This document shows, piece by piece, positions 1 through 13,800 of a stretch of 64,000 nucleotides of DNA (the stretch's first letter is position 1; each line of letters opens with the position of its first letter). This DNA comes from Alitta virens. Its lineage: Eukaryota > Annelida > Polychaeta > Phyllodocida > Nereididae. The translations under genes were made by a program, and so were the position numbers. The notes under the pieces were generated by a model. That model saw only the letters and a program-made list of their open reading frames with translations. It did no database searches and was not told the origin of the DNA. The DNA is taken from positions 57,327,829-57,391,828 of the forward strand of contig OW028573.1 of assembly GCA_932294295.1 (NCBI GenBank), in the 5' to 3' direction.

Positions 1-179
1 TACTCAGCCGGTCTTTAGTGGACTTCTTGGACAAATTAACGTTATTTGGTTATTTCCAAATGTTATCTATTGTTGCCGATTGGTTTGTATCTCAGGGCAA
101 AAGTGCCCGTGGACCTATGTCCTCATACCTAGATGAGACAAATTCTACCCATAGCTCTGTCTGCATCTGAAATGTCAAG

Positions 180-1121
180 AGCAGCAATAATTTTGGCAAT
201 GGTACTTACAGTCACAGACATAAGTATTGGAACCTTCCACAATCATAGTCATTAATACTTGGTGTGCTCGCCCTTTGCAGCCAGAACTGCTTCTAAGCGT
301 CTCACATCCACCACACCACTCACATAGCTGTCTATGAGGCATTGACATCTCACAGAGAGGATTTTTGCCCATTTGTCTATCACAGCTCCTTTCAGTTGGA
401 AACCTTGCTTCTGGACACTGCTGATATGAGGTTTTGCCACAGCATCTCAATTGGATTAAGATATGGTGACTGTGATGGCCAGCCCAGAACCTAAATCTTG
501 TTCCTCTTGAAGAATTCCTTTGTGGACTTCGATGTTTGCTCAGAAACTCCCTGTTGGAAGATGTACTTCCTGCCTATGAGTCAATGTGCAAATGGAATCA
601 TATGTTCTTGCATGATCTCCTGGTATTGTTGGGAATCCATTCTTCCCTCCTCAACAGCAATGTCCCATTACCATAAGTTTTAATGAAAAATGCCCTCGGT
701 TTCTTCACATGCTCTCTTGTAAATGCCAAACGCTGTGTTCTATGGCTTCAGGAAGGGCTTGCACCTTGGGCACCTTAACTGAAACCCATCTGAGTTGAGA
801 TGTCTTTGGACAGTTCTTTCTGTTACAACAGTTCCACCATCCTCAAGCATGCCTCTCAGCTCCCTGGCCTGTCAACCTGGGGTTCTTCTTTACCTCTCTG
901 ACCATCCTGCAATTTGCTGCTTCTGAGATTTTCTTTGGTGTTCCTGATCCCGGCACAATTCTTGTTGAGCAAGTAGCCTCATACTTCTTGATGACACCCC
1001 ACACAGATTTGGAAACACCAAACAGTTTTGCCAAAGCACCATAACCAAGGTTCCTCTTCCTCCTCACTTCCTCAACGATGCAGTCTTGCAGCTTCTGGTC
1101 CCGCCCCTTGGTCTTCACCAT
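180..1121 (-). pseudogene. Decayed Tc1-like (Tc1/mariner) transposase
   Basis: Reading the minus strand from 1121 downwards gives an open N-terminal segment (843-1121) that looks like the paired-type HTH region of Tc1 transposases: it starts MVKTKGRDQKLQD, continues LGYGALAKLFGVSKSV and ends REVKKNPRLTG. Further on, several frames and stops interrupt the DDE region. The diagnostic Tc1 stretch WPSQSPYLNPIEMLW is readable at about 435-480, with a degenerate FQQ-type block just before it. The C-terminal end is recognisable to about 180-250. Stops and frameshifts make the copy inactive. I could not define terminal inverted repeats; the left end may lie near or outside the window start. Family assignment is firm, boundaries are not. 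Confidence 0.85.
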
Positions 1122-1689
1122 CGGTCAGCTGTGATGAGGCCATATACACACCTGTTTGGCAGGGACAGCAGGGACATCAAGGTGTGCAAGGGAATGAGCA
1201 AGGAATATGCTAATTAACTTATTATGAGTGTAAGATTATGGTTTGCATAGACTCTTCGATATTATCAATATTTCTGTGCAGAATGTGACCAACAGAATGT
1301 GACTGTATATACTTCTCTGACTCTATGGGTGAGACACCCCTTTCTCTTTTTCTGGGCTAAATACAGATTCGGCATCATACTCCATGGACTTACCACGTTT
1401 ATTGTCCAAGGATGACCATACTGAACAACTATTGTCCTCTTTATCGTCAATCGTTACCGATTGATTATCAGATTCCACTTCTAAATCCACTCTGCCTGCC
1501 TACCTTGTTTACTTTGAGCAATAGCAGTGTGCATTGCACAAGTCTCTACAACTTCACAGGAGGGTACAGACTTGTCATATTCTTTTTCTATATCTAGTAA
1601 CCTACCATACTTATATACCATTCCATAGCCAGATGTTAATTACCTTACAGGTTAAACTGTCATTAACTTCAACCAATCTAATCTCAACC
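1122..1689. other. Intergenic, no gene seen
   Basis: AT-rich sequence next to the Tc1 remnant. Part of it may be the transposon's untranslated flank. I see no supported coding region. Confidence 0.5.
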
Positions 1690-1900
1690 TACAGTTAGTT
1701 TCATTAAAAACGGCCTGTCAAATTAAACCTAGACAAAGCTAGACAACTTCTGCCAGACAATGCTACCTTCCACTAAACGGAACGGTCTGGCTTTAGCTGG
1801 CTACTGAAAGCCAGATCTAAAATTTATATAAATTTCTTAAATTTGCCAAGGTTTATATTTTTCAGTGGTCGTAGGTGTAAGCCGACTATCAGCTAAAATT
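1690..1900 (+). mobile_element. MITE family A, copy 1 (right end lost)
   Basis: It begins with the family terminus TACAGTTAGTTTCATTAAA, followed by the shared blocks CGGCCTGTCAAATTAAAC, CTAAACGGAAC and TAGCTGGCTACT. The same blocks recur at 25710-26095 and 57447-57830, and inverted at 24303-24515. The right terminus is not recognisable, so this copy is truncated or diverged after about 1900. Confidence 0.7.
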
Positions 1901-2395
1901 TCAACAAAAGTTCTTTATAATGACTGTATAGAAAATTATACTGTAAAATTCTTGAAATATTAGTTATGACATCATTTTCTGGATGTTTCTTTATTGGGGC
2001 CAACTATATAAGGGGGCACTGAGAACAGTCAGGGACACATATGAGCTAAAGATCCTGAGGAATCTACGTGTCACCACTGAGAAAATCAAGTCTGATTACA
2101 CATTCTCCCTTTAATTGCTTTCTGTTGAAAAAAATAATCAATAAAAATAATTTCATATCAAAGTAATGCTTATGTACTACAGAACAGTATAAAGCCCTAC
2201 AGTGCTTACTGAGTCAATATTTATTTGTTTTCAGTTGGCAAGCCCTTGTCCATATTATAAATTAATGATATTCCAAACAGGTGGATTTAACAATGAACAG
2301 TTCATGAAACTTATATTTTGATACCATGTGTGTGGATATCTCTTTTGTTGTGGCCTGAAATTAGTTTGTTGCCTATGGCAGACAAAGATGGCCAC
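1901..2395. other. Intergenic, no gene seen
   Basis: A TATATAAGG motif occurs near 2005, but the following sequence has no sustained reading frame, so I do not call a promoter. The stretch ends at the (AAT)n tail of the LINE insertion. Confidence 0.5.
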
Positions 2396-2470
2396 CATAA
2401 TAATAATAATAATATTGATTTATATAGCGCCAGTTTCAGTGACACTGCTCACCGGTGCATTTATGTGTGA

Positions 2471-4417
2471 TTAGCTATAGCTATTTTGAAAGAGATGTGT
2501 CTTCAGGTTCTTCTTGAAACTTTTTAGTGAAGTAGCTTTTTTCACAGAGTCGGGTAAATGGTTCCACAATTTTGGTGCAGCATGAGAGAAGGCCTTGTCT
2601 TCAAAGGTGTTTCCTTGAGTTTGCGGGACTTTCAGTAGTAGTTTATCACTACTTCTAAGTAGTTGACAAGAGGTTGCATTTTTAGTTTGGATGAGCTTCT
2701 TTATGTAGTTGGGAGCTTGATCATTTAATGCCTTCCATGTCGTTGTTAATAGTTTGAACTGACACCTAGCCTCAATAGGTAGCCAGTGAAGGTTTTTCCT
2801 GTAATATGTGATGCTTTCATGTTTTTTGAGTCTTTCAATCAGTCTTACCGCAGAGTTTTGTGCAACTTGCAGCTTGTTTACTAAATGTTTGGAGATTCCA
2901 TAAAGCAATCCGTTGCCATAGTCAAGGTGAGGGGTAACGAGAGCATTTACCACAGTTTTTGTGAATTCCTTGTCCATACTCTTTCTGACTTTAGAGATGT
3001 TTCTCAGATTTAGGTAAACATTTCTGCACATTTTGTTGACCTGATTTTCCATTGTCATGCCTTTGTCGAATATTACACCAAGGTTTCTAACATGATTTGC
3101 GGTTTTAATTTCTACATTGTCCACTTTGAGGGCCGAAAGCTGTAGTTTTTTCAGGTTTGAGGGTGTGCCAATGATCAAAAGTTCAGTTTTTTCACTGTTG
3201 TTGCAGAGCATATTTTCATGAAGGAATTCCCTTATTTCCATTATACATTTTTCCATTTTTTTCACTGCATTTTTCTGGTTATTTAAGAAAGTGGGTTTGA
3301 ATGAGAGAATGAGTTGTTCATCATCAGCATACTTTTCATCAGCAACATGATTCCTTGCAGCAACCTCACTAACTGGTGCGATATAGGAATTGAACAATAT
3401 CGGCCCCAGCTTCGATCCCTGGGTAACCCCAAATTTCAATGCAAGCTTATCAGATACAGTGTCATTTATTGTCACTGATTGTGAGCGTCCAGAGATGTAT
3501 GATTTAAACCATTTCAAAGCATTGCCATGAATACCATATCTATTTTTCAGTCTTTTCAATAGTATGTCATGGTCAATTGTATCAAAGGCTGCTGATAGGT
3601 CCAACAGCACAAGCATAGTCACTTCACCCTTGCTGAGGTTTAGCGTGATGTCATTGTGAATTTTGGTCAGAAGAGTCTCCATGCTGTGATGTTTCTTGTA
3701 AGCAGATTGTTTGTCATCCTCAAGTTTGTGTTTTGAGAGGTGGTCTATGTATTGTTTGATCACTGCACTTTCGATCAGTTTCCCTAGAAAAGATAGGTTT
3801 GATACCGGTCTATAGTTCTTTTTAGTCAGCTCAAGTCCTATTTTCTTTAGCAGTGGTTTAACTAGAGCATGTTTTAATTCAGTTGGCATCTCCCTGAGCT
3901 TGAGTGATAAGTTTACAATTCTTGTGATGATTGGTAGGAATTTATCCAGACATTCGAGCATCAGCCAAGTTGGTAGAGGATCTAGATTACAGTGTTTAAC
4001 CGGCATTTCTTTGATCAATATTTTTATTTCTGATTGCGACAGTGCGTTGAAACAGTTGGGTTTAGAACCAATAAATGTTGCAACATCGTCAGTTGAGTTG
4101 TTTGATGATGATCCAAGCTTACCTCGGATTTTTTTGATTTTATCCTCAAAGAAATCATTGAAGTTATTTGCCAATTCCTCACTGTTGGTATGGTGTGAAA
4201 GAGGTAATTCTTGGTTTCTGTTGAGACTTGAATTGAGAATCTTGAACATGACTTTCGAGTTGCCTTTGGCTTTCTGTATCTTCCCACTTAGGTCATCTTC
4301 TTTAAGCTGGTTTAGCTTTGAATTTAATGCATTCTTTTTGTCCTTGAAGTTTTCCCAATCTGCTGTAAGTTTAGTAATTTTCCACCGTTTCTCCACTTTC
4401 CTTTTAGACTTTTTCAA
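2471..4417 (-). pseudogene. LINE reverse transcriptase and C-terminal region
   Basis: A 648-codon open frame holds the reverse transcriptase of the 2.4-6.8 kb LINE. Visible RT blocks are PVSNLSFLGKLIES (fingers), LLDLSAAFDTIDHDI (first catalytic Asp), GVTQGSKLGPILFN and KYADDEQLILSF, where the catalytic YADD is intact. A C-terminal portion with HWLPIEARCQFKLL and KLWNHLPDSVKKATS is typical of CR1/L2 elements. The frame begins with a methionine only by chance: the preceding endonuclease frame ends at 4414 and a one-base-scale shift near 4430 separates the two. In an intact element endonuclease and RT form one protein. RT catalytic residues survive, but the ORF is disconnected from its endonuclease. 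Confidence 0.88.
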
Positions 4418-5340
4418 AACCTTAATATCAGAGGTGTGTATTTTCTTGATCTAACAGTCATACTCCTTGCTGGTGCATGCTTATCTAAGATGGCTTTTGT
4501 TGAGTTATATGTGTGAACCAGAACATTGAGGTACTTAGTTGTATTTGTTGTTTGTTCTTGCAGAGATAAGTGTGCCTTTATGTCAGGCTTGAAGTTTTGC
4601 ATATTGATTTCACGCATTTTTCTTACTGTGATTTTCTTCAGTGGAGCTTCGCTTTGGTCTAGTTTGAGGTTGAACAAGATACAATTGTGATCGGAGTTCA
4701 GTTCACTTATGGTGATGTCATTTAGTGTGGACGTTTTATGGGTTATCACAAGGTCTAATGTATTTCCGTCTCGATGAGTGGATGATGTTATGTGCTGTAC
4801 AAGGTCGAACGTTTCAAGAATATTGTTGAATTTTATTACTTTGTTGTCAGATGGTTTGTTCATGTGAAAATTGAAGTCTCCTGTGATTATGACTTCGTTG
4901 TTGTATGTATGGTAGTGAGCTAGGAATTTGCGAATTTCATCATAGAATTCAGTCACGGTATACTGATTTTTCTTAGAGGGCTCAGGGCGGTAAATTAGGA
5001 TGATTGTCAAAATTTTTCCATTTAGTTTAATTTCTACTTCCATATGTTGAAAGGTCTTAGTTTTCATGCTGTCTTTCTTCATAGACTTCAAACTTGACTT
5101 GACAAGGCAGCCAACACCACCTCCTTGTCTATCATTTCGAGGGGAGTGTAAGTATTGACATTCCCCTGCAGTTTCTAGTTCACCAAGTCGTCTGCTTTCA
5201 GCCAACTCTCCACAAAGAGAAAGATATCCAATTCATGTTCATTTCTGAAATCTTTGACTAACTGCGTTTTCTGTCTCAGACTCTGGGAGTTCCATAGACA
5301 AAGTTTCAGAGGTTTTTTGATCACCTTCACTTGGTTTTTG
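4414..5340 (-). pseudogene. LINE AP-type endonuclease, frameshifted
   Basis: The endonuclease starts in one frame (LKLCLWNSQSLRQKTQ through FLFVESWLKADD, about 5180-5325) and continues in another (ELETAGECQYLHSPRNDRQGGGVG to RSRKYTPL, ending 4414). The switch is around 5180-5200. Typical exonuclease/endonuclease/phosphatase-fold blocks are visible: N-terminal WNSQSL, ESWL, RQGGGVG, the ITGDFNFH metal/catalytic block, GNTLDLVIT and the terminal SDHNCI with the conserved His. These residues define the target-nicking nuclease of LINEs. The lesion between frames makes this copy non-functional. Confidence 0.85.
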
Positions 5341-5380
5341 GACTTCTGGACGTCATTATATACTGGAGTTCGACCCACTC

Positions 5381-5746
5381 CTAGTAGAGGGAGGTATTTG
5401 TTTGAAAGCATGAGTGGATTTGGGTTTCTAGGCACATGGAATCTGTTTTTATGAGATTCATGTTGGGGTAAGACTCTGTAGGAGGATTTTGTGGAGTACA
5501 GGTTATAGCCTTTATTAGCTGCAGTGGTTGGAGAAGATTTACTAGGTCGAAGGTGGTGTACAGCACTGAACCCTGAGGTTCGGGTGTAATTTGCCATATT
5601 TGAGAAACTCTTGTTGTGACCCTTAGTGGACTTTTAATTAACGAAAGCTTTTTTTCCTCTAGATTGTAATATTTGAGCATAGGTTGGTCTTTGTTTACAT
5701 ATTTCAAGATTTTCACAAGCCACAGAGGCCTTTTCACACCGTACAT
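5381..5746 (-). pseudogene. LINE spacer between ORF1 and the endonuclease
   Basis: Open reading on the minus strand between the KH remnant and the endonuclease (N-terminal residues MYGVKRPLWLVKILKYV). It overlaps a second frame (5175-5597) that runs into the endonuclease. I recognise no domain. It is most likely the C-terminal end of ORF1 or the junction to ORF2, already frameshifted. Confidence 0.4.
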
Positions 5747-5989
5747 AATTGCAATAGACTTTACCTTCAGTCAATGAACAACAAGTATGGATGATGCTGG
5801 ACGGATATTTATTTTGATCTTTAGAACAAAGACATTTTAGGCTACATTTTTCAATTGTCGGTATCGAGCATAGTTCATTAGTGAGATGCCTCTGTGGCCA
5901 TCTGTATCAGAGCCTGTATTTCTTTGACGGAGGTTCGTCGGGTTTGGCTAATTCCTGAATCTCAGTCGTGGCTTGAGAGACAGGGTCTG

Positions 5990-6235
5990 GAGCACTGCTT
6001 ATGATGATTGCATCAGTTACAATGTCACATTTGCTTTTAAGAAAAAGTTCAACTTCATCCCGGTTGTCCGTCTTGGTTAGATCCATTGGCCAATGGTGAG
6101 TTTGACTTTGAATGTATCCGTGAGTTTCTTGATGTTACACCCGTTTCTTCCGATAACTTTACCGACCGACTCTTTCTGAAGGTTAATGATATTTCTGGTT
6201 GGTCTAGAGTCGTTCAATGTAAGCTGCATGTGTGG
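5990..6235 (-). pseudogene. KH RNA-binding domain in LINE ORF1
   Basis: The minus strand reads TRNIINLQKESVGKVIGRN followed by GCNIKKLTDTFKVKLTI. This is a KH domain with the GxxG loop (GRNG) and the hydrophobic pattern of the first strand and helix. A frameshift near 6085 moves the second half to another frame, DLTKTDNRDEVELFLKSKCD then IVTDAIIIS, which fits the last KH helix. KH domains bind single-stranded RNA, a plausible ORF1 function in ribonucleoprotein formation. Reading depends on my manual frame-joining; the first half alone is unambiguous. Confidence 0.7.
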
Positions 6236-6829
6236 GAGTCTTTTTCAGCTCTATTGAAGAAATGTTTATCTGGCTCTGAAGTTTGTTCATAAGTAGAGAG
6301 ATGCATTTTTCTGTAAGATTTCCATCAGAACTGATCAGGTCGGATCTCGGAACAGCGCGTTCTATCATTTGGACGTTTCCACGTGTTGCCACTGTGAAAA
6401 ATTGCTGGCATTTCAGATTGTAAATGCTAATTTATGTGTTCGCTTTAGAGGGTGGTAGTGACATCACAATAATATTGCAGGGTAACTTCTCAGCAAGAGA
6501 TTTTGTTTTGCTGAAGGCCTGTAAGCCTGACATGCCATTGTTCATGTCTGAAACTCCAGTCACACATAGTGCTAGGTCTAGGCATCAGCCTCTGAGGACG
6601 TCATGTCATTTAGATTAACTACTTTTGTACACCAATCGATTTCAGCGGAAAGTTGTGATGATATTTTGTCAGCAAGACCAGCTGTTATGTCATCGACGAC
6701 AATAAGTCCTTTCAGTTTAGTCCTTGAAGAGTAGTTGTCATTGCTTACCATAGCCATCACAGAAAATCTGGTGGTGGCATCACAGCAATGTTTCTTTTTT
6801 GGTCCTTTCCTACCTCTGTGCCAAACCAT
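6204..6829 (-). pseudogene. SGNH-hydrolase/esterase-like part of LINE ORF1
   Basis: Three SGNH-like blocks occur in order on the minus strand: KGLIVVDDITAGLADKI (block I, normally GDS-ITAGL; the catalytic Ser is missing here), CVTGVSDMNNGMSGLQ (block III, the G-x-x-D type) after a frameshift near 6585, then IVMSLPPSKANT and SSDGNLTEKCISLL (like the terminal D-x-x-H block, with His replaced by Asn). CR1-group LINEs are known to carry an esterase domain in ORF1. At least one frameshift and one stop near 6430 break the frame, and the active-site residues appear lost. Confidence 0.6.
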
Positions 6830-6849
6830 TTGTGTTTATCATGACAATA

Positions 6850-8104
6850 AAGACAGAATCCTGGTGATAATTTAAAACAGATGCAAGACTATTTGGTTAA
6901 CCGCTAGTTCATACATATTTCAATAGGAAAATAACATCATTATACAAATGTAAATTTTAGTATGTTCCACTCAATTTATCATGGTCATCTGTTTGTATGT
7001 TCTTTCTACACCTTTCTAGATTAGGAAAATTTAGATGTAGAAACTGTTGCAAGACTAGTTAATACAGTGTAAAGTTGGTATAAGTCAGATTTTTCATGGT
7101 TCAAATAAGTGGTATCTGAAGTACCTCAGTTGTGGAATAGTGCAAGTAACTTTATTAACAACAAATATTTTGGCAATTACCTTTGGCAAGTTATTGTGCA
7201 TACAAACCAAGTTGGTTTTACCAATAGACTTATAAAGGCTCAGGAGACGGGTCGAATAAATTGCAGTAATGGTTTCAATACAGTATTAACATTATGATTA
7301 ATTAATAATAATAGTCACGTTAACTCGTAACTGAATATGACCGGGAAAAAAACCCGTTCAGATTCCCAAGAGTAGTAAAGGTAAAGTAATGAAGTATTTA
7401 TGGACTTCAGGCTTTTTTGTGATATTGTTCTGCTCTTGTCTATGGGCATCTATTTTGAAAGTTGTCACCGCTTGTAACAGGAAGTACCCTGAAATGAAGC
7501 CTCAAGGGCTGCTGGCCTTGCAATATGTCTACAATGCGCTCTGAAACCTATTCATATACCCGTATGAATTTGTATGTTCCTACAATGCACTTAAGTAAGA
7601 AACCCGCGAGTTTTTGAGGGTAAAGGAAAATATCACATTTTCAAAATTTCTATTTTCATCTTTTGTTAGTAACGAAAAAGAGTTTAACAGAATCCTCACA
7701 TGGGGTGAAAATGGTTCTAGAGTTTTTTCAATGGCTGTAATTGATGCATAAGTATCATAGAAGCATATTTTTGGGGTATACTGAAAAATAAACCCACTGG
7801 AATTTTCATAAATCCAATAAGGCTGCAACATGAAAATGTGATAATTCCATCAGTAATGTTCTTGAAACACAAATGTAGGTTGTGAATATATGGGTTGGTG
7901 CCTAATATATATACAAATTGCAAAGAAATTAACGCAAGACCTGATGCCCTTCTGTCATGCTGTTCAGGTGTGATATTTTTTTCTTCATAAATTTTTCATT
8001 AAGTTTGCTTTTATTCATTTATTGCCACAATTTAACCATGCAAATTTTGCTCTACCTCTTCTCACAAAATGTTGTCCTATTTCATATAAAATATATTGAT
8101 AAGC
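6850..8104. other. Intergenic, no gene seen
   Basis: AT-rich sequence with only short chance frames, including two overlapping minus-strand frames at 7580-7923 without recognisable domains. No promoter or exon is supported. Confidence 0.5.
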
Positions 8105-8108
8105 TAAG

Positions 8109-9985
<1,877 letters not shown>

Positions 9986-9991
9986 TACTGA

Positions 9992-10897
9992 CTAGTCCTT
10001 GGCCTGCGGTGACTTTTTGTGATAATTCAACATTCCGTCAATGTAAGTAAAGAAAGGCTGGTAGTGGCGGGTGCCGTGCACGTGGTGATCGTAATGACGT
10101 CGTGATCCACCAACCAACCCCAAGGGCACGATTTTATCCCATGTGCAGGGTAAGTCAAAGCCACTGTGGTTGTCCACCAAAGCTGCAATGAACAGAGGCA
10201 CAAAAATAGTTCTTGTAAGAGGATGACTGTGCACTATTTTCAAGGCTTCATTAGCTGTGAGCACAAGGACTACGCGCTCTGGGACGCTCAGTTGATTGGT
10301 GACCCGGCTGTAAATGACGTCATGTTCATGATGCAGACGATGGATGCGTTTGTAGAGCCAGGCGTTTTTGTGGAGAGTGAAATGAAAAGCAAAGAATATA
10401 GCATCATAGATTATGAAACTGATGATTAATTGTAGAATGACACTGATCAAAGCTGGTGGATCTTTTGGGAGAGCACGTGTGGTTTGGATCCAAGACGTTC
10501 GACGTTCCTCCCATTCGCTTGGATCAACGTCATGATACTTTTTAACCATGAACGTATCCAACGTCATGAGGGGCGTACAATACGTCAATGCCTCTATAAA
10601 TATCGTCCATAAAGTCACACTTTGCCATCGCATTTGAGAACTAATTTGGTATTTCCGACAGGCTGGAATAGCGTCCATTATCCATGGAATGGCAAGAATT
10701 GCAGCATAGCACAAAGTTGTCCACCAGGTCTCGAAGTAAACACTGTTGAATACAGGACTTTGCAGAAGCCATCTCCACGTGACGTTAACAACTTCTTGAA
10801 GTACGTCGTAATAAATGTACAAGAAAAGCGTTGTTAGGAAGTGAGCACAGCGCAGAAACGTGACGATGTTAACCATGCTGCTCCTGAAACAGACCAT
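9992..10897 (-). CDS. Cholesterol 25-hydroxylase-like membrane hydroxylase
   Basis: A 301-codon single-exon gene of the fatty-acid hydroxylase/sterol desaturase superfamily, di-iron membrane enzymes of the ER that hydroxylate sterols or lipids. The expected histidine clusters are present in order: HFTLH (HxxxH), HRLHH (HxxHH), DNHSGFD, and a final RRHYDHHVHG. Membrane segments flank them, e.g. ALISVILQLIISFII. The run WLYKRIHRLHHEHD through VHSHPLT and DNHSGFDLP most resembles the CH25H branch, whose vertebrate gene is also intronless and of similar length. The first ATG (10895-10897) lies upstream of a splice-acceptor-like TCTGTTTCAG on the minus strand. A 5' UTR intron may end there, making the second Met (10874-10876, MVNIVTFLRC) the true start. 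The substrate is inferred from family only. Confidence 0.88.
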   Translation of the reverse strand: MVCFRSSMVNIVTFLRCAHFLTTLFLYIYYDVLQEVVNVTWRWLLQSPVFNSVYFETWWTTLCYAAILAIPWIMDAIPACRKYQISSQMRWQSVTLWTIFIEALTYCTPLMTLDTFMVKKYHDVDPSEWEERRTSWIQTTRALPKDPPALISVILQLIISFIIYDAIFFAFHFTLHKNAWLYKRIHRLHHEHDVIYSRVTNQLSVPERVVLVLTANEALKIVHSHPLTRTIFVPLFIAALVDNHSGFDLPCTWDKIVPLGLVGGSRRHYDHHVHGTRHYQPFFTYIDGMLNYHKKSPQAKD

Positions 10898-13800
10898 GAC
10901 TAAATGAGAATCAGAACATTCATATCTTCAGGGTCATATTATGCAACGCGTGCTGCTGCATACAATTTTAGGTTTTGTTGCTACTTAATACTTGGATAAT
11001 GAAGGGAGTAGCATCTAAAGCTAGACCCCAGAAAGCTTCTCTATGAGGTCCTTTGAGTGAAGAACTCAGGCAAACTGTTAGGGCTGACCTTGGATGTGTG
11101 TACATCATGTCCTTACAAATAATATATATATGAGAAGTTTAACACATAAATGACATGATTTAATAAAAACGAAGGCTCTTATATAGGGAATATAACCATT
11201 AGTAGTCCTGTTCGCCTACACAGGCAGGACCTACCTGTTTATGCAGTTTCTTCCATGTACGTGTTTTGTGTAGCTCTGAGTTCTCCCAGAACTCATATTG
11301 CACCTGTATCTTTCAGATCTATCTTATCATTGTGTGCATTGCCATGGGCTAATTACTGAAAAATATTCTGCTTGACAACCTCACATGTAATTAGCAACTG
11401 AGAGACATGACACACTGTTCAAGTACGTCGTTCTATTTCTGTATCTACAGCAGACAAACTGATAATTTGGGTGCATCCAGTTTGGTCAAAGAAGAAAGGC
11501 AAGATCGGAGGCATATCCAAGTCCAGATTATATGTTAATGTTAATTAAGAAACAATATAATTATACAGTAAACCTTGAATGTACCTGTAAGTGAAATTAT
11601 GTGCACAACCTTACCAAAGTTAATAAACATCCAAAGTAATATGGCTATTTATTCCATTTATACTCCCAACTGGAATTAATTTAGATGATCCATATGAATC
11701 CGGCTTCAACAAGGTTTTTTTAGTCCGTTTGGTGTATTTCTTTAATGATGGAACAGTTACAGAGTTACAGATACAAAACCAATTGAATCATTCATTGATC
11801 TGTCTCTCTACGAGTATGAACTGCAATAAAGTTGAATGATTTATCGCAATTCCATATAATGACCGAAGCCCACCGTGGCATTGATGCTTCATTGAATTTA
11901 GATCAATTTAATATTGATGTCCTACAATTCTGAGGCAAGATTTTTGTCCTCGCCATCGCCAATATGTATACAGTGTACTGACATCGTAGAAACGTCAATT
12001 TATGCAGTATCCAGTGCAGCACAAGTGTTCTTTCTGGTTGTCATGGTGAGACATAATTTTTTCTCGTTAATTCCCTGCATTTATCATGCCATTATGGGAG
12101 AGGTTATTGTGGCAGAAAGAAGGGAGTGGGGCCCACTCAATGATAGTTCAGATTTAGCAGAGATAACATATATTTTCCATGTACTTGGCCAGTTTAGAAA
12201 GGATTCTCTAAATAGATCATTAAAAGTGACTACTGTACAATATACTATTAGAACTTGAGCTTAGTTTTTTCACGTTGCATGGAGATGTTTAATAAATAAT
12301 TTATTATGGAACCATGTAATTCCTAGCATAATTATATGGCCATTACAGACAATAACTGCACCTCTTAGCCTGGGTTGCTATGGTAAACTAATTTGATAAA
12401 CATAATGTGTAGTTACCTGCACAAAATACCTTGTTTTACTATATGATATTGTATAACAATGACTAATGACCCTAGCAAGCTCTGATATTTGGCAAAGCAC
12501 ACAATAAGTTATGTGATCTTAAGATACATCAGCGCTAATTGTTTAATGGACATTTCTGCTTTTAAGGACACATCAATACACTGCGGGTCCATTAGTGCAC
12601 AGGTGACGATACGTCTTTCTCCTGCTCACGGTATACTTAATTTAATTATAGCCATGGCAACGTGGTTACATAAAACACGGATTATACGTTATCTCATAAA
12701 AATTATAACCAGAAGGCTGTATAAACAAGCAGGACCATAGCTCGAATTAAACTCAATAACATCCTGCTTTATCATTAATTACGGATGACGATATAGTGTA
12801 GTTGGACAACGTAAGCAAGCTTTATAATTTATATGACAGTGTGAAAGACCTTGCCCGTTATGTGTGTTTGATCAGTGCACACCTCACTTAGGTATTACAG
12901 TGTATAGGTGTGCACACTCCTTGAGTAGCATATTCATTAAAACACCTTTAAGACATTTTGACTTTGTCTATAATGATGGAATGATCTAATTACAAGTTAT
13001 AGATGGACATAGTACATATTATGCCACTTGTCAATACCACTTCAAGCGACGTTGATGAAAGTTTGACGAACTAGTTGTACCTGACTAACTTGTAAGTCAA
13101 ATAGCTAAGATTTTATTGGAATGCCAATAGATTTTTGGTGTACATGTGTATCTGACACGTTTAGTATATAGTAGTCGTAAAACTGTATTGGCTATACATT
13201 GTACTATCTATACTACATGTAGTGTTATTATTTGCCTGATCATAGATTCATAGTGACTGTTTCAGTGAACTGGGTGGTAATGCAGTATAATTATAGGAAG
13301 TAGTGTTTAAAACCGCAAGTGACATATATTTCAGTAGCTTTTTGTCTTTAGTTTTGTCAATTCCTGATACTTGACGTGTTCAAAATATGATTACTAGCCA
13401 GCAGTCTACTAGAATTTAACTGCTTCGTGTCACTTTTAGTGCTTGAGAATGTTTACGAGATTTGTAAGTACTGCAGATTCTACATGTATGTATACTGAAT
13501 GATATGCTCAGTTGGTCCTTTTGTACCATGGAGCCACTGATGGCTGGTGGCTCCATAGTGGTGCATTCAGAAGAACATTTTATAAACCTGGTAACGGCCC
13601 ACGTGTGTATACTGTCAGCTAATTATCTGTGTTATTCAGTTGAAGGTGTAACTAATTCTGAACCATTGGTCAATGCCATTTATCTCATATAACTTGAAGG
13701 TCTCATTGCACGAAATTTCAAGTGGCATTTGTAGAGAACTAATTGTTGTCATTTCTTCGAAGTCCCATAAAGCATGGAGACAAGAGTAGAACTAAAGGCA

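Larger units (their letters stand above)
2396..6840 (-). mobile_element. CR1/L2-type non-LTR retrotransposon, near full length, inactive
   Basis: A minus-strand LINE of about 4.4 kb. Its order from 6840 downwards is: ORF1 remnant with SGNH-hydrolase and KH blocks, apurinic-type endonuclease, reverse transcriptase with a C-terminal region, then a short 3' tail. The 3' end reads GGCGCTATATAAATC followed by (ATT)n at 2396-2413, a tail type typical of CR1/L2 elements, which end in short microsatellites rather than poly(A). RT blocks fit the CR1/L2 group: RPVSNLSFLGKLIES, SAAFDTIDHDILLKRL, GVTQGSKLGPILFN. At least three frameshifts or stops separate the parts, so the element cannot encode its full proteins. 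No target-site duplication was identified. Confidence 0.88.

Noticed and set aside
2000..2100. Promoter-like TATATAAGG near 2005
   Set aside because: No open frame or exon follows.
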